The translations under genes were made by a program, and so were the position numbers. Shown piece by piece: positions 9,611-18,011 of a DNA stretch of 43,375 bases (positions within the stretch are counted from its first letter, which is position 1; the number at the start of each line of letters is the position of its first letter). The stretch is from JAVBLV01 sp031553195 (lineage in GTDB: Bacteria > Bacteroidota > Bacteroidia > Bacteroidales > P3), in NCBI GenBank assembly GCA_031553195.1, contig JAVBLV010000099.1, forward strand, positions 1-43,375. Reading direction: 5' to 3'. The notes below the pieces were generated by a model, which saw only the letters and a list, made by a program, of their open reading frames with translations, was not told the origin of the DNA and did no database searches.

Positions 9611-11755
9611 TTACTCTATAATTTTCAATTCTTTGACGATGTTTTGCGCATTGGCAAATTTGTCAATAACAAATATCAGATAACGGGCATCCATACAAAT
9701 GGTGCGTTGTACTTTTTGTTCAAACGAAATATCGCCGCTCATAGCCTCCCAATTTCCATCAAAAGCTAATCCAATCAGATTTCCATTTCCATCAATAACC
9801 GGACTGCCCGAATTCCCGCCCGTAATATCATTGGTTGTGATAAAATTCACGACCAATTGATTTTCTTTATCAGCATATTTTCCATAATCTTTTGTTTCGT
9901 AAAGCGTTTTTAATTTTTTCGGAACATCAAATTCCCAGTTGCCGGGAATTTCTTTTTCCATGACGCCTTTTAAAGTCGTTTCAAAACTATAATCAACAGC
10001 GTCGGCCGGTTGATAACTCTTCACGGTTCCATAAGTTAAACGCATGGTGAAATTGGCGTCCGGATAAAAGTTTTTATCTTTCTGCATTTCCATCAATCCT
10101 TTCATAAAAAGCCGGTTGGCATTTTCGCATTGATTGGCCGCCGGTTCTATTAAATCAAGCAAACGATAATATGAATCAAAAATATTTTCAGCCAATTTAA
10201 AAACGGGATCTTTAGAAAGATCATACGGCTTCTCCATCCATTTATTAAAGCGTTCCTGAGACGTAAAAACGGATTTTTCAAACATTCCCTTCACATATTT
10301 TTCAAATCCTTTCTTGCCCTGCGAAGCAACTAAAGAAGGCAACATTTCAGCAGGAATATCTTTATAAAAAAGAGAAAGCAAAACGATAGTCGCTTCCTGA
10401 TCTGTCGGCATGTCGTAATCCTTGAAATATTTATCCGCGTCGCTTTTGTAATATGAAATGTTTTTCCTGATGGTTTCTATATTTTCTTTGGCAATAATAG
10501 ATTTGTTGATAATTCTAAAACGGGTAGAAAAAGCAATGGCTTCCCCGCCCCTGAAACCCGCTTCGCGATGATATATTTTCGCTTTTTCATATTTGGCAAG
10601 GGTTCCATATGCATCGGAAAAATCAGATAATACCTTTCCATATTGTGTTTTGCGATTCGGATCGGCATTTACCCATTTTGAGAATTGGTTTTCCAATTCC
10701 TGCTTTTGCGAAACAACCTTATTCCTTTGTAGCTGTTTAACCTGACCAATGTAATATTTCCAATAATTGCTTACGCTTGCTTGTTTGGAGGCATATTTTA
10801 TGAATGTTTCCTGATTGGCGTCCATATGTTTACGATAAACAGTCAACTTCTCGGAACGGCATTTGATAATAGACGGTCCCGTTTCGTTGATAATCAGTTC
10901 AACGCCTTGAGATGCCGAATAACGGTCTGTGGAACCCGGATAACCTAGAATCATAGCATAGTCTCCTTCTTTCACGCCTTTGAGCGAAATGGGAAGGAAA
11001 TGTTTTGATTTCATAGGAATATTCTCTTTTGAATATTTTGCAGGCGACCCGTCGGGAGCAGTGTAAACCCTAAACAAACAAAAATCGCCTTTATGCCGGG
11101 GCCAAGTCCAATTGTCGGTGTCGGCGCCGAACTTGCCGATTCCCCAAGGGGGAGTGCCCACCAAGCGGACATCTTCATAAACATCGTAAGTAAACATGAT
11201 ATATTGATTCTCGTGGTAGAAAGGCAATATTTGGATTTTGATATTCCTCTTAACATCCTTCTTTGCATTGGCTAGCATAACCCTGATGGTTGAATCAATA
11301 ATTTGGTTCCGTTGTTCATAAGTCATCTTTTCATTTACCTCTTGCAATACTTTAGCGGTAACATCCTCTACCTTTGTTAAGAACGAGACGCTCAGACCGG
11401 GATTGGTTAACTCGGCCTCTCTGTTTGCAGCCCAAAATCCGTTGGTAAGGTAATCGTTCGCAGGAGATGAATGCTCCTGAATTTGCCCCAATCCGCAATG
11501 ATGGTTGGTAAGGAGCAAACCTTCGGCCGAAATCAATTCGCCTGTACATCCGTTTCCAAATTGAACGATAGCATCTTTTAAACTTGCTTTATTCAGATTA
11601 AATATTTCCTCGGCCGTTAATTTGCAGCCCTCCGCCTGCATTTCCTTTAAAGTCTGTCCGTTCAACATATAGGGGAGCCACATTCCCTCGTCTGCCTTAG
11701 CGGTATTAAACAAGACGACCAGGATCATAGTTGTAAAAAAAGAAAATTTCTTCAT
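9611..11755 (-). CDS. S46 family dipeptidyl-peptidase, DPP7-like
   Basis: The 714-residue protein has a signal peptide (about 1-21, ending TAKA) and the S46 trypsin-like architecture with an inserted helical domain. The likely triad is His85 in TNHHCG, Asp226 in RHKGD and Ser649 in GGNSGSP. S46 enzymes remove dipeptides from peptide N-termini in the periplasm and feed amino-acid catabolism. The residue 18 positions after the catalytic Ser is Gly667 (FDGNWE). In DPP11 the equivalent residue is Arg (Arg673 in P. gingivalis DPP11), which selects Asp/Glu at P1. In DPP7 it is Gly, giving preference for hydrophobic P1. I therefore infer DPP7-type specificity. The gene is monocistronic in appearance, with a long inverted repeat just upstream. 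Confidence 0.93.
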   Translation of the reverse strand: MKKFSFFTTMILVVLFNTAKADEGMWLPYMLNGQTLKEMQAEGCKLTAEEIFNLNKASLKDAIVQFGNGCTGELISAEGLLLTNHHCGLGQIQEHSSPANDYLTNGFWAANREAELTNPGLSVSFLTKVEDVTAKVLQEVNEKMTYEQRNQIIDSTIRVMLANAKKDVKRNIKIQILPFYHENQYIMFTYDVYEDVRLVGTPPWGIGKFGADTDNWTWPRHKGDFCLFRVYTAPDGSPAKYSKENIPMKSKHFLPISLKGVKEGDYAMILGYPGSTDRYSASQGVELIINETGPSIIKCRSEKLTVYRKHMDANQETFIKYASKQASVSNYWKYYIGQVKQLQRNKVVSQKQELENQFSKWVNADPNRKTQYGKVLSDFSDAYGTLAKYEKAKIYHREAGFRGGEAIAFSTRFRIINKSIIAKENIETIRKNISYYKSDADKYFKDYDMPTDQEATIVLLSLFYKDIPAEMLPSLVASQGKKGFEKYVKGMFEKSVFTSQERFNKWMEKPYDLSKDPVFKLAENIFDSYYRLLDLIEPAANQCENANRLFMKGLMEMQKDKNFYPDANFTMRLTYGTVKSYQPADAVDYSFETTLKGVMEKEIPGNWEFDVPKKLKTLYETKDYGKYADKENQLVVNFITTNDITGGNSGSPVIDGNGNLIGLAFDGNWEAMSGDISFEQKVQRTICMDARYLIFVIDKFANAQNIVKELKIIE

Positions 11756-11786
11756 CTGCTTTGATTTTAATAATTCGTTTCCAAAC

Positions 11787-11836
11787 TTCTCGCTCCTTTT
11801 CAGTTCTTCTCAAAGAAAGATAAAAAGGAGCGAGAA
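11787..11836. repeat. Perfect inverted repeat, 14-bp arms, upstream of the S46 peptidase gene
   Basis: TTCTCGCTCCTTTT (11787-11800) is exactly repeated in inverse at 11823-11836 around a 22-base loop. It lies 31 bases upstream of the peptidase start and about 120 bases downstream of the PorT-like stop on the same (minus) strand. It has no long T-run on the minus strand. It may terminate the barrel gene or act in the peptidase leader. Confidence 0.55.
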
Positions 11837-11956
11837 ATTAATTGCTTTATTTAATGCAATAGTTATTTTAATGTAATATCAAGACAGGCGATCCTCAATA
11901 AGGAAGATTGGGATTAAAATGCATCACTTTTGTCTTGACGAATCTAAAAAAATGGA

Positions 11957-12622
11957 TTAAAGATTTCCCGTTTTAGGTTTAAATATTCTATATGAAACAC
12001 TTAACGAATAAGTATTTTGATAGAATTTATCGCTTGTTCCCGTATTAGGTCTGTCTATGGTTACACTTGGATTAAAACCCCTTCCATAGCGCAAATCAAT
12101 AGAAAAATCCCCAACATCAAATCCAACTCCAGCCATTCCGGAAATTTCATATACCGAAGCTTCGCTGGTTATAGGAATGGAGGCGCCATAATTGCTATTA
12201 ATATCTTTGACGGCATCGTTAATGACATTGATACTGTTTAAGATGGGAATTGTATTTCCTAAACCGACATAAAACCGGAATCCTGCTTCGGCCGACGCCA
12301 TAAATTTAGCCCCTATCAACAAAGGGATATTAATTGCAGCGGCTTTATAATCCGTATTTTTATATCCTTCGGGATCGATGCTCCCCCCGATATAAGAGAA
12401 TCCGAACTCGGGTTGAAAATAAAAATATTTTGACAAGCCGATACGGCCAAAAGCTCCAAATTCGAAACCGGGTTTAAAAGAAGTCAAATATTCGCGTGAA
12501 GGCTGCGAAAATTTATACCCCGCTAATCTCCCGTGGACGCCTCCCGAAACAGGTAGTTGAGCTTGCGCTGTCATTGAAAACAAACCAATAACTAATAGAA
12601 AGAATGTCTTTTTCATATACAA
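11957..12622 (-). CDS. PorT-family outer-membrane beta-barrel protein
   Basis: The 221-residue protein has a signal peptide (about 1-22, LVIGLFSMTAQAQ). An 8-strand-like barrel follows, with alternating aromatic strands such as FEFGAFGRIGLSKYFYFQPE, GFRFYVGLGN and a final strand YSLSVSYRIF. The pattern fits the PorT/outer-membrane beta-barrel domain family common in Bacteroidetes. These barrels are a large family, and only some (PorT proper) are tied to type IX secretion. Nothing here shows that this one is PorT itself. The second Met (codon 3) is an equally likely start. It lies upstream of the S46 peptidase, but a 201-bp gap argues against tight coupling. Confidence 0.8.
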   Translation of the reverse strand: MYMKKTFFLLVIGLFSMTAQAQLPVSGGVHGRLAGYKFSQPSREYLTSFKPGFEFGAFGRIGLSKYFYFQPEFGFSYIGGSIDPEGYKNTDYKAAAINIPLLIGAKFMASAEAGFRFYVGLGNTIPILNSINVINDAVKDINSNYGASIPITSEASVYEISGMAGVGFDVGDFSIDLRYGRGFNPSVTIDRPNTGTSDKFYQNTYSLSVSYRIFKPKTGNL

Positions 12623-12953
12623 ATGATTCTAAATTTATAACTTATCTTATTGCCGTAACGACACAAGATGAAAATTCCAATGTAAATTTGCAAAAATAAG
12701 ATTTCTTATTTTATTTGACAAAAGTGGATTTCTTTGAAAATTTTTTCATGAAATATTTTCGACTTTTATGCTCGTGACTTTAGAAAATATCAACGCTTGG
12801 GAAAGTATTTAAAGGAAATTTTCAAGATAAATATTGTTGAATGGAATCCGGAAAGGAATATTCTAATAGTCGATATAGAAGATGCTCGACTCCGATAAAG
12901 AATCAAGCATCTTTCATTAAAATACTCTGAATACCTTTTGTTATATCCAAATA
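12623..12953. other. Intergenic region between mreB and the PorT-like gene, no gene supported
   Basis: The only clear signal is the promoter-like pair at 12683-12698. An open stretch on the plus strand near 12777-12898 (ending IEDARLR) has no start codon and no recognised family, so I do not call it a gene. No terminator with a T-run was found downstream of mreB. Confidence 0.5.
12683..12698. promoter_or_regulatory. Back-to-back -7 elements upstream of the PorT-like gene
   Basis: TAAATTTG on the plus strand (12683-12690) directly abuts the reverse complement of TATTTTTG (12691-12698). Both strands thus carry a TAnnTTTG match. The minus-strand element lies about 69 bp before the barrel gene and is the plausible functional one. 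Confidence 0.35.
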
Positions 12954-13976
12954 TTATTTTATCAGGAATGTAAACCTGTCGAAATTCTTAAGCGCAATTC
13001 CGGTTCCCCTGGCAACAGCCCTTAAAGGATCTTCGGCGACATGCACTCTTAGTTTTGTCTTTGCGGCGATTCTTCTATCCAATCCCCGTAATAACGCTCC
13101 GCCCCCTGCCAAATAAATACCCGTGCGATAAATATCCGAAGCCAATTCGGGAGGCGTAAATGATAAAGCTTCTAAAACCGCCGATTCAATTTTTGCTATG
13201 GATTTATCCAAGGCGTGAGCAATTTCTTTATAATTGATCATCACCTCTTTGGGAATCCCTGTCAGCAAATCTCGCCCAGGCACCGGAAAATCTTCCGGAG
13301 GCGTTTCCAAATCGGGAATAGCAGCTCCGACTTCAATTTTTACGCGTTCGGCCGTACGATCTCCAATAACAATGTTATGCTGTTTTTTCATATATTCGCA
13401 TATATCTTCGTTAAATTCGTCGCCGGCAATCCGGATGGATTTGTTACACACAATTCCGCCCAATGCAATCACCGCTATTTCGCTGGTGCCGCCGCCTATA
13501 TCCACCACCATATTTCCCGTAGGTTCCAGAACGTCTATACCGATGCCTATAGCCGCCGCCATAGGCTCGTGTATCAAACGGACTTCTTTAGCGCCGGCTT
13601 GTTCGGCCGAATCGCGAACCGCGCGTTCTTCCACATTGGTAATTCCCGACGGAATACATATCACCATTTTCAAAGCGGGAGAAAATACCGAGCGCGTTAC
13701 GTTGGTCATTTTGATTAATTCGCGCAGTAAATATTCCGCCATTTCAAAATCTGCAATTACGCCATCTTGCAGCGGACGTATCGTCTTAATATTGTCATGG
13801 GTTTTCCCATGCATCATCATAGCCCTTTTCCCTACGGCAATCACCTTATTCGTAGTTCTGTCAATTGCAACTATCGATGGTTCGTCAACCACAACTTTTC
13901 CATCGGAAATAATAACCGAATTGGCTGTTCCCAAATCAATTGCAATTTCCTTATTCAAAAATGAAAATAACCCCAT
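12954..13976 (-). CDS. mreB: Rod shape-determining actin homologue MreB
   Basis: The 340-residue protein is a standard MreB. It has the phosphate-1 motif near the N-terminus (IAIDLGTANSVI), the connect/phosphate-2 region VVDIGGGTSEIAVIALGGIV, the AGDEFNEDI segment, and the adenosine motif GIYLAGGGALLRGLD. MreB polymerises under the inner membrane and guides lateral cell-wall synthesis with MreC, MreD, RodA and PBP2. In many Bacteroidetes, purH, mreB and mreC are consecutive. Here purH is upstream on the same strand, but a palindromic repeat lies between them and no mreC follows; the next gene is the PorT-like barrel. A TAATTTTG element 195 bp upstream may serve as its own promoter. Confidence 0.97.
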   Translation of the reverse strand: MGLFSFLNKEIAIDLGTANSVIISDGKVVVDEPSIVAIDRTTNKVIAVGKRAMMMHGKTHDNIKTIRPLQDGVIADFEMAEYLLRELIKMTNVTRSVFSPALKMVICIPSGITNVEERAVRDSAEQAGAKEVRLIHEPMAAAIGIGIDVLEPTGNMVVDIGGGTSEIAVIALGGIVCNKSIRIAGDEFNEDICEYMKKQHNIVIGDRTAERVKIEVGAAIPDLETPPEDFPVPGRDLLTGIPKEVMINYKEIAHALDKSIAKIESAVLEALSFTPPELASDIYRTGIYLAGGGALLRGLDRRIAAKTKLRVHVAEDPLRAVARGTGIALKNFDRFTFLIK

Positions 13977-14171
13977 ATTATTTTTATATTGTCGCTATAT
14001 AAATAGATTTTCGTTAGTACTTTTAAAAATGACAACCAGAATCTTGTTACGAAGATTTTTGAATTTCGTTACATAATTATTGCCCGCCTATTATTCATTA
14101 TGCTGAAATTCATATTTTAACATTTATCCTATCGAGAAATAGCCTCAAAATGAAATTCTAAGAAAACTTTT

Positions 14172-14179
14172 CAAAATTA
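14172..14179 (-). promoter_or_regulatory. Candidate -7 element for mreB
   Basis: The minus strand reads TAATTTTG, about 195 bp upstream of the mreB ATG. It lies between the palindromic repeat and mreB, so it would give mreB transcription independent of purH. No -33 element is clear. The remaining unoccupied DNA of 13977-14250 shows nothing else. Confidence 0.3.
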
Positions 14180-14250
14180 CCGAAATTAATGATTGGATTA
14201 AAACTTCCAATCTGCTGGATTTATCGGAACAAGTTTTAAAAACAAGATTT

Positions 14251-14412
14251 AGAGCTTGTTTAAAAATTTTTCTATGAAGTATTTTGAGGCTGGAAATGCT
14301 CTTTCTTGTCGAAATTTTTGCCGGATAGCTCTACTATTCTTGAAAAATCCCGTCTGCGAAATAGCCGTTTTTATCTCTCAAAACCTTTTCCATAAAAATT
14401 TAAACAACCTCT
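14251..14412. repeat. 162-bp palindromic dispersed repeat (copy A)
   Basis: Begins AGAGCTTGTTTAAAAATTTT and ends AAATTTAAACAACCTCT, so the two ends are inverted copies. The internal halves are also imperfectly complementary around an AGC(T)CTACTATTC centre, so the whole unit can fold into one long hairpin. It aligns along its length with copies B (17219-17386) and C (37935-38095, opposite orientation). It starts 9 bp after the purH stop and may act as that gene's terminator. Confidence 0.8.
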
Positions 14413-14421
14413 TAGATTTAA

Positions 14422-15945
14422 TTAATGTTTAAAATGCCTATGCCCTGTAATTACCATCGCCATTTGATGCGTTTCGCAATAATCAATAGAATCCTGATCG
14501 CGCAAAGAACCTCCCGGATGAATAACTGCCTTTATTCCTGCATTGTGCGCAATTTCCACACAATCGGAAAATGGGAAAAAAGCATCTGAGGCCATTACGG
14601 CTCCTGTTAAATCAAAATTAAAAGCTTTGGCTTTTTCAATCGCTTGTTTTAATGCATCTACCCTGGATGTTTGCCCTGTGCCGCTTCCGATTAATTGTTC
14701 GTTTTTGGCTAATACAATTGCATTTGATTTTGTATGCTTTGCAATCGTATTTGCAAATGCCAAATCTCTTTTCATTTCATGTGTCAAAACAGAAGATGTA
14801 ATACTTTTTAACTCCTTCTCTTGATCTGTGATCAGATCTTTTTCTTGAAACAGAACTCCGTTTAACGCCGATTTAAATTGAAATTCAGGTAATGTAAACG
14901 GATTTTGCTTAAGAATAATACGATTTTTTTTCGATTTTAGTATTTCCAGCGCCTCAGAACAATAATCCGGAGCGATGATTATTTCAAAAAACAATTGATT
15001 GATCTCATTGGCAGAAACTTCATCTAAACAGGAATTGGTAATTAAAATTCCTCCGAAAGCAGAAACAGGGTCTCCTGCCAACGCTTTTTTCCACGCCTCC
15101 ACAAGAGATTCGTCTGAAGCCAAACCACAAGCGTTATTATGCTTAATGATTGCAAAAGAAGTTTTTTTAAAATCGCTGATTAGCGAAACGGCTGCGTCAA
15201 TATCCAAAAGGTTATTGTATGAAACTTCCTTTCCATTTAACTTGTTAAAACACCCCTCAAAATTGCCGAAATAAATTCCTTTTTGATGCGGGTTTTCGCC
15301 ATAGCGAAGAACATTACTTTCTTGAATATCTTTCTTAAATACAGGCAATTGTTCTGTTTGATTAAAATATCCGAAAATTGCCGAATCATAGTGGGACGAA
15401 ACATTAAAAGCATAAGCGGCAAATCGTTTCCTGTCTTCCAAATCACTTGCGCCTGATTTATCATTAAGCAATCGTAATAATTCCTGATAATGATTTACAG
15501 AAGGAACAATCAATACGTCTTTAAAATTTTTTGCCGCCGCGCGAATTAAAGAAATCCCGCCAATATCTATTTTTTCAATGATTTCACTATCCGAAGCCTG
15601 AGAGGCCAAGGTTTTTTCAAAAGGATACAAGTCAACAATTACCAGGTCTATTTCGGGAATCTCATACTGATTCAATTGCTCAATATCAGAAGTATTCTCG
15701 CGCCGGGCTAAAATACCTCCAAAAACCTTGGGATGTAATGTTTTTACGCGTCCGCCCAGAATAGAAGGATAAGATGTTAGAGATTCTACAGTAAAAGCAT
15801 TTACCCCTAAACTTTTCACAAAATCGTAAGTCCCTCCGGTTGAATATATTTGGATTCCCAACGAATCCAACTTTTTTACAATTACATCAAGGCCGTCCTT
15901 ATCGAAAACTGAAATCAGCGCGTTTTTTATCTTTTTTGTCATCAT
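14422..15945 (-). CDS. purH: Bifunctional AICAR transformylase / IMP cyclohydrolase PurH
   Basis: The 507-residue protein catalyses the last two steps of IMP synthesis. The N-terminal IMP cyclohydrolase domain (about 1-195, MGS-like) contains ALISVFDKDGL and IYSTGGT. The C-terminal AICAR transformylase domain contains the catalytic Lys-His pair in IKHNNACG, then QTSRVDALKQAI, MASDAFFPFSD and the final HPGGSLRDQD. Length is normal. It lies 11 bp downstream of pfkA on the same strand, which suggests co-transcription. The palindromic repeat copy A follows its stop immediately. A second Met at codon 2 is an alternative start. Confidence 0.97.
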   Translation of the reverse strand: MMTKKIKNALISVFDKDGLDVIVKKLDSLGIQIYSTGGTYDFVKSLGVNAFTVESLTSYPSILGGRVKTLHPKVFGGILARRENTSDIEQLNQYEIPEIDLVIVDLYPFEKTLASQASDSEIIEKIDIGGISLIRAAAKNFKDVLIVPSVNHYQELLRLLNDKSGASDLEDRKRFAAYAFNVSSHYDSAIFGYFNQTEQLPVFKKDIQESNVLRYGENPHQKGIYFGNFEGCFNKLNGKEVSYNNLLDIDAAVSLISDFKKTSFAIIKHNNACGLASDESLVEAWKKALAGDPVSAFGGILITNSCLDEVSANEINQLFFEIIIAPDYCSEALEILKSKKNRIILKQNPFTLPEFQFKSALNGVLFQEKDLITDQEKELKSITSSVLTHEMKRDLAFANTIAKHTKSNAIVLAKNEQLIGSGTGQTSRVDALKQAIEKAKAFNFDLTGAVMASDAFFPFSDCVEIAHNAGIKAVIHPGGSLRDQDSIDYCETHQMAMVITGHRHFKH

Positions 15946-15956
15946 TATCGTTATTA

Positions 15957-17054
15957 TTATTCTCCGAATTCTATTCGCAAACCTTTTGCCGTCTCCACCA
16001 AACCGCTGTCGGGAGAAACAAAATTTGTTCTGCTTACCACCTCTTTTAACGGAACTGATATAAGATCCGGATGACGGTAAGCCGCCATTTGTCCGTATTT
16101 CTTTTCCAAAACCATTTCAAACGCTTTTACGCCAAACTGCGACGCTAAAATACGATCATAAGCCGTTGGGGTTCCACCTCTTTGCAAATGTCCTAACAAG
16201 CTATAGCGGATATCGAACGTTACGCCCGCCGCTTTCAAATCCGATACAAACTTAGCGCCCACTCCTCCTAAATGCGTATAAGAAAGTCCGTTCTCGCGCA
16301 CTTCGGTTTCAGTAACAACTCCATTTTTAGGTTTTGCTCCTTCGGCAATTACAATATTGCAAAATCCTTTCTCTTTGTTGGTATAGCAAGAATGTATCTT
16401 GGCTATAACTTTATGAAGGTCATATGGAATTTCCGGAATCAAACAAACGTCGGCTCCTCCTGCAATAGCGGTATGCAAGGCAATCCAACCGGCCTCTCGT
16501 CCCATTACTTCCAATACAAAAACCCTGTGATGGCTGGCTGCCGTGGTAGTCAATTTGTCCAAAGCCTCGGTAGCCGTTTGAACGGCAGTTTGAAATCCAA
16601 AGGTATAGTCTGTAGACGAAAGATCATTGTCGATAGTTTTAGGTACGCCAATGATATTTAATCCTTTTTCCTGTAAGGCCAACGAAATTTTTTGAGAACC
16701 GTCGCCGCCAATGTTAATTACCGCTTCGATATCCATTTCTTTTATAGTACGAACCATTTCATCTGAACGATCTATGGTTGTCCAACTACCGTCAGGATTT
16801 TGAACCGGCCATGCAAAAGGTCCGCCCTTATTAGTCGTCCCCAAGATGGTTCCCCCCTGAGCCAAAATACCGGATACGTTTTTCTCGCTCAACTTTATGA
16901 TTTCCATGGGCTGGCGCAAAATACCATTAAAAGATTCCATGCAGCCCAAAACTTCCCATCCCTTTTCCTGCGAAGCGCGTCGTACAATTCCTCTGATCAC
17001 AGCATTCAAACCGGAGCAATCGCCTCCGCCTGTCGATACCATTACTCGTTTCAT
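15957..17054 (-). CDS. pfkA: 6-phosphofructokinase, group III type, probably ATP-dependent
   Basis: The 365-residue enzyme phosphorylates fructose 6-phosphate at C1, the committed step of glycolysis. The nucleotide loop is STGGGDCSGLNAVIRG. The donor-specificity motif is GGDGS (116-120) with Gly119, the state linked to ATP use; PPi-dependent enzymes usually carry Asp there. The catalytic motif PKTIDND (138-144) has Lys139, typical of the group III/PPi-like lineage rather than the PGTIDND of E. coli PfkA. The substrate-binding MGR follows at 184-186. This Gly/Lys combination points to an ATP enzyme of the PPi-like clade. It heads a pfkA-purH unit. Confidence 0.94.
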   Translation of the reverse strand: MKRVMVSTGGGDCSGLNAVIRGIVRRASQEKGWEVLGCMESFNGILRQPMEIIKLSEKNVSGILAQGGTILGTTNKGGPFAWPVQNPDGSWTTIDRSDEMVRTIKEMDIEAVINIGGDGSQKISLALQEKGLNIIGVPKTIDNDLSSTDYTFGFQTAVQTATEALDKLTTTAASHHRVFVLEVMGREAGWIALHTAIAGGADVCLIPEIPYDLHKVIAKIHSCYTNKEKGFCNIVIAEGAKPKNGVVTETEVRENGLSYTHLGGVGAKFVSDLKAAGVTFDIRYSLLGHLQRGGTPTAYDRILASQFGVKAFEMVLEKKYGQMAAYRHPDLISVPLKEVVSRTNFVSPDSGLVETAKGLRIEFGE

Positions 17055-17124
17055 GCTTTTATTTTTTATTGGTTTAAGCGGTTGTTTGAGAATTTAACCC
17101 GTATCAGCTATATTAATGGACTTG

Positions 17125-17132
17125 CAAAGTTA
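17125..17132 (-). promoter_or_regulatory. Candidate -7 element for pfkA-purH
   Basis: The minus strand reads TAACTTTG, a TAnnTTTG match, about 70 bp upstream of the pfkA ATG. The divergent region 17055-17578 otherwise holds the repeat copy B and the -7 element of the next gene. Confidence 0.42.
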
Positions 17133-17218
17133 CTCTTTTTTGATTTAAATTTAAGAACAAATCAATTGTAACAGAGAAGCGAGGTCCGATTTTACAGGAA
17201 CCTATATTTTTTCGAATG

Positions 17219-17386
17219 CTAAGAGGTTGTCTAAAAATTTTTCTATGAAGTATTTTAAGTCTAAAAATGCAATTTTTTGTCGGAATTTTTACCAAATAGC
17301 GCTACTATTCTTAAAAAATCCCGCCTGCAAACTCGCTATTTTTATCTCTCAAAATTTTTTCCATAAAAATTTAGACAACCTCTTAG
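17219..17386. repeat. Palindromic dispersed repeat (copy B), best preserved ends
   Basis: The ends are exact inverted copies, CTAAGAGGTTGTCTAAA at the left and its complement at the right. TA flanks AGAGG...CCTCT on both sides, as expected for insertion at a TA dinucleotide. The inner halves pair imperfectly about a central AGCGCT. The copy sits in the divergent gap between pfkA and the DUF2795 gene. An open frame at 17227-17472 exists only because the repeat is open in that phase; I do not call it a gene. Confidence 0.85.
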
Positions 17387-17539
17387 AAATTAAATTTTGG
17401 CTTTTTATCATTTTTCTTATCAAAATAGATTGTCGAGGATATACGATAAAATGCACTTTATTGTTATTGTAGTCCTTTTGGAAACATATTTAAAATGCTT
17501 CTTTTCCAAAAGTATTCCGTAAAGTATTGAAAAAAATTT

Positions 17540-17547
17540 TACTTTTG
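17540..17547 (+). promoter_or_regulatory. Candidate -7 element for the DUF2795 gene
   Basis: TACTTTTG matches TAnnTTTG and ends 31 bp before the ATG at 17579, an expected distance. A canonical -33 TTTG is not seen. Confidence 0.45.
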
Positions 17548-17578
17548 CAAAAATATTAAACCTTAAAAAAGCATCTCA

Positions 17579-17800
17579 ATGTATTGGACGTTAGAATTAG
17601 CATCAAAATTAGAGGATGCGCCCTGGCCTGCAACAAAAGAAGAATTGATTGATTATGCAATGCGTTCAGGCGCGCCGCAAGAGGTTATAGAGAACCTTAA
17701 CGAAATTGAAGACGAGGGAGAAGCTTATGATAGTATTGAGGATATATGGCCTGATTATCCTACAAAAGAAGACTTCTTCTTTCATGAAGATGAATATTAA
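17579..17800 (+). CDS. DUF2795 domain small acidic protein
   Basis: The 73-residue protein has the DUF2795 pattern: LASKLEDAPWPATKEELIDYAMRSGAPQEVIENL, in which a Trp-Pro-Ala/Thr-Lys turn precedes two helices. An acidic C-terminal tail (DEGEAYDSIEDIWPDYPTKED) follows. The family is widespread as a small single-domain protein and its function is unknown. The start is fixed by the -7 element at 17540 and by the lack of any other upstream ATG in frame. A long inverted repeat follows the stop. Confidence 0.88.
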   Translation: MYWTLELASKLEDAPWPATKEELIDYAMRSGAPQEVIENLNEIEDEGEAYDSIEDIWPDYPTKEDFFFHEDEY

Positions 17801-17827
17801 TTCTGTCTTTATTGTTTTTTTAATGAT

Positions 17828-17904
17828 AGAATCTCTAAGAACATGTTCTGATATGCGATTATTATTATTTTAGTTTAATGAATCCGAATGTTTTTAGAGA
17901 TTCT
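17828..17904. repeat. Long inverted repeat after the DUF2795 gene, 17-bp arms
   Basis: AGAATCTCTAAGAACAT (17828-17844) pairs with ATGTTTTTAGAGATTCT (17888-17904), with a single G-T pair, around a 43-base loop. The loop side also carries the 12-base palindrome AGAACATGTTCT (17838-17849). The right arm is followed by TTTAAAC. It may end the DUF2795 transcript or be a separate regulatory structure. Confidence 0.55.
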
Positions 17905-18011
17905 TTTAAACTGTATCTTCCTAATAATTTACTTTTTCTTTATACTTAAAATATTCGCATTTTATTATTTGTCCCTCAGGAAAAGACGCATCGATCAATC
18001 ACAAAATTAGA

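Noticed and set aside
12777..12898. Open plus-strand stretch ending IEDARLR between mreB and the PorT-like gene
   Set aside because: No start codon and no recognised family, and it lies after a stop; possible remnant only.
17227..17472. Open frame of 81 codons over repeat copy B
   Set aside because: It is the repeat's own open phase with no promoter or family support, and it shares residues with the frame at 269-508 only because of the repeat.
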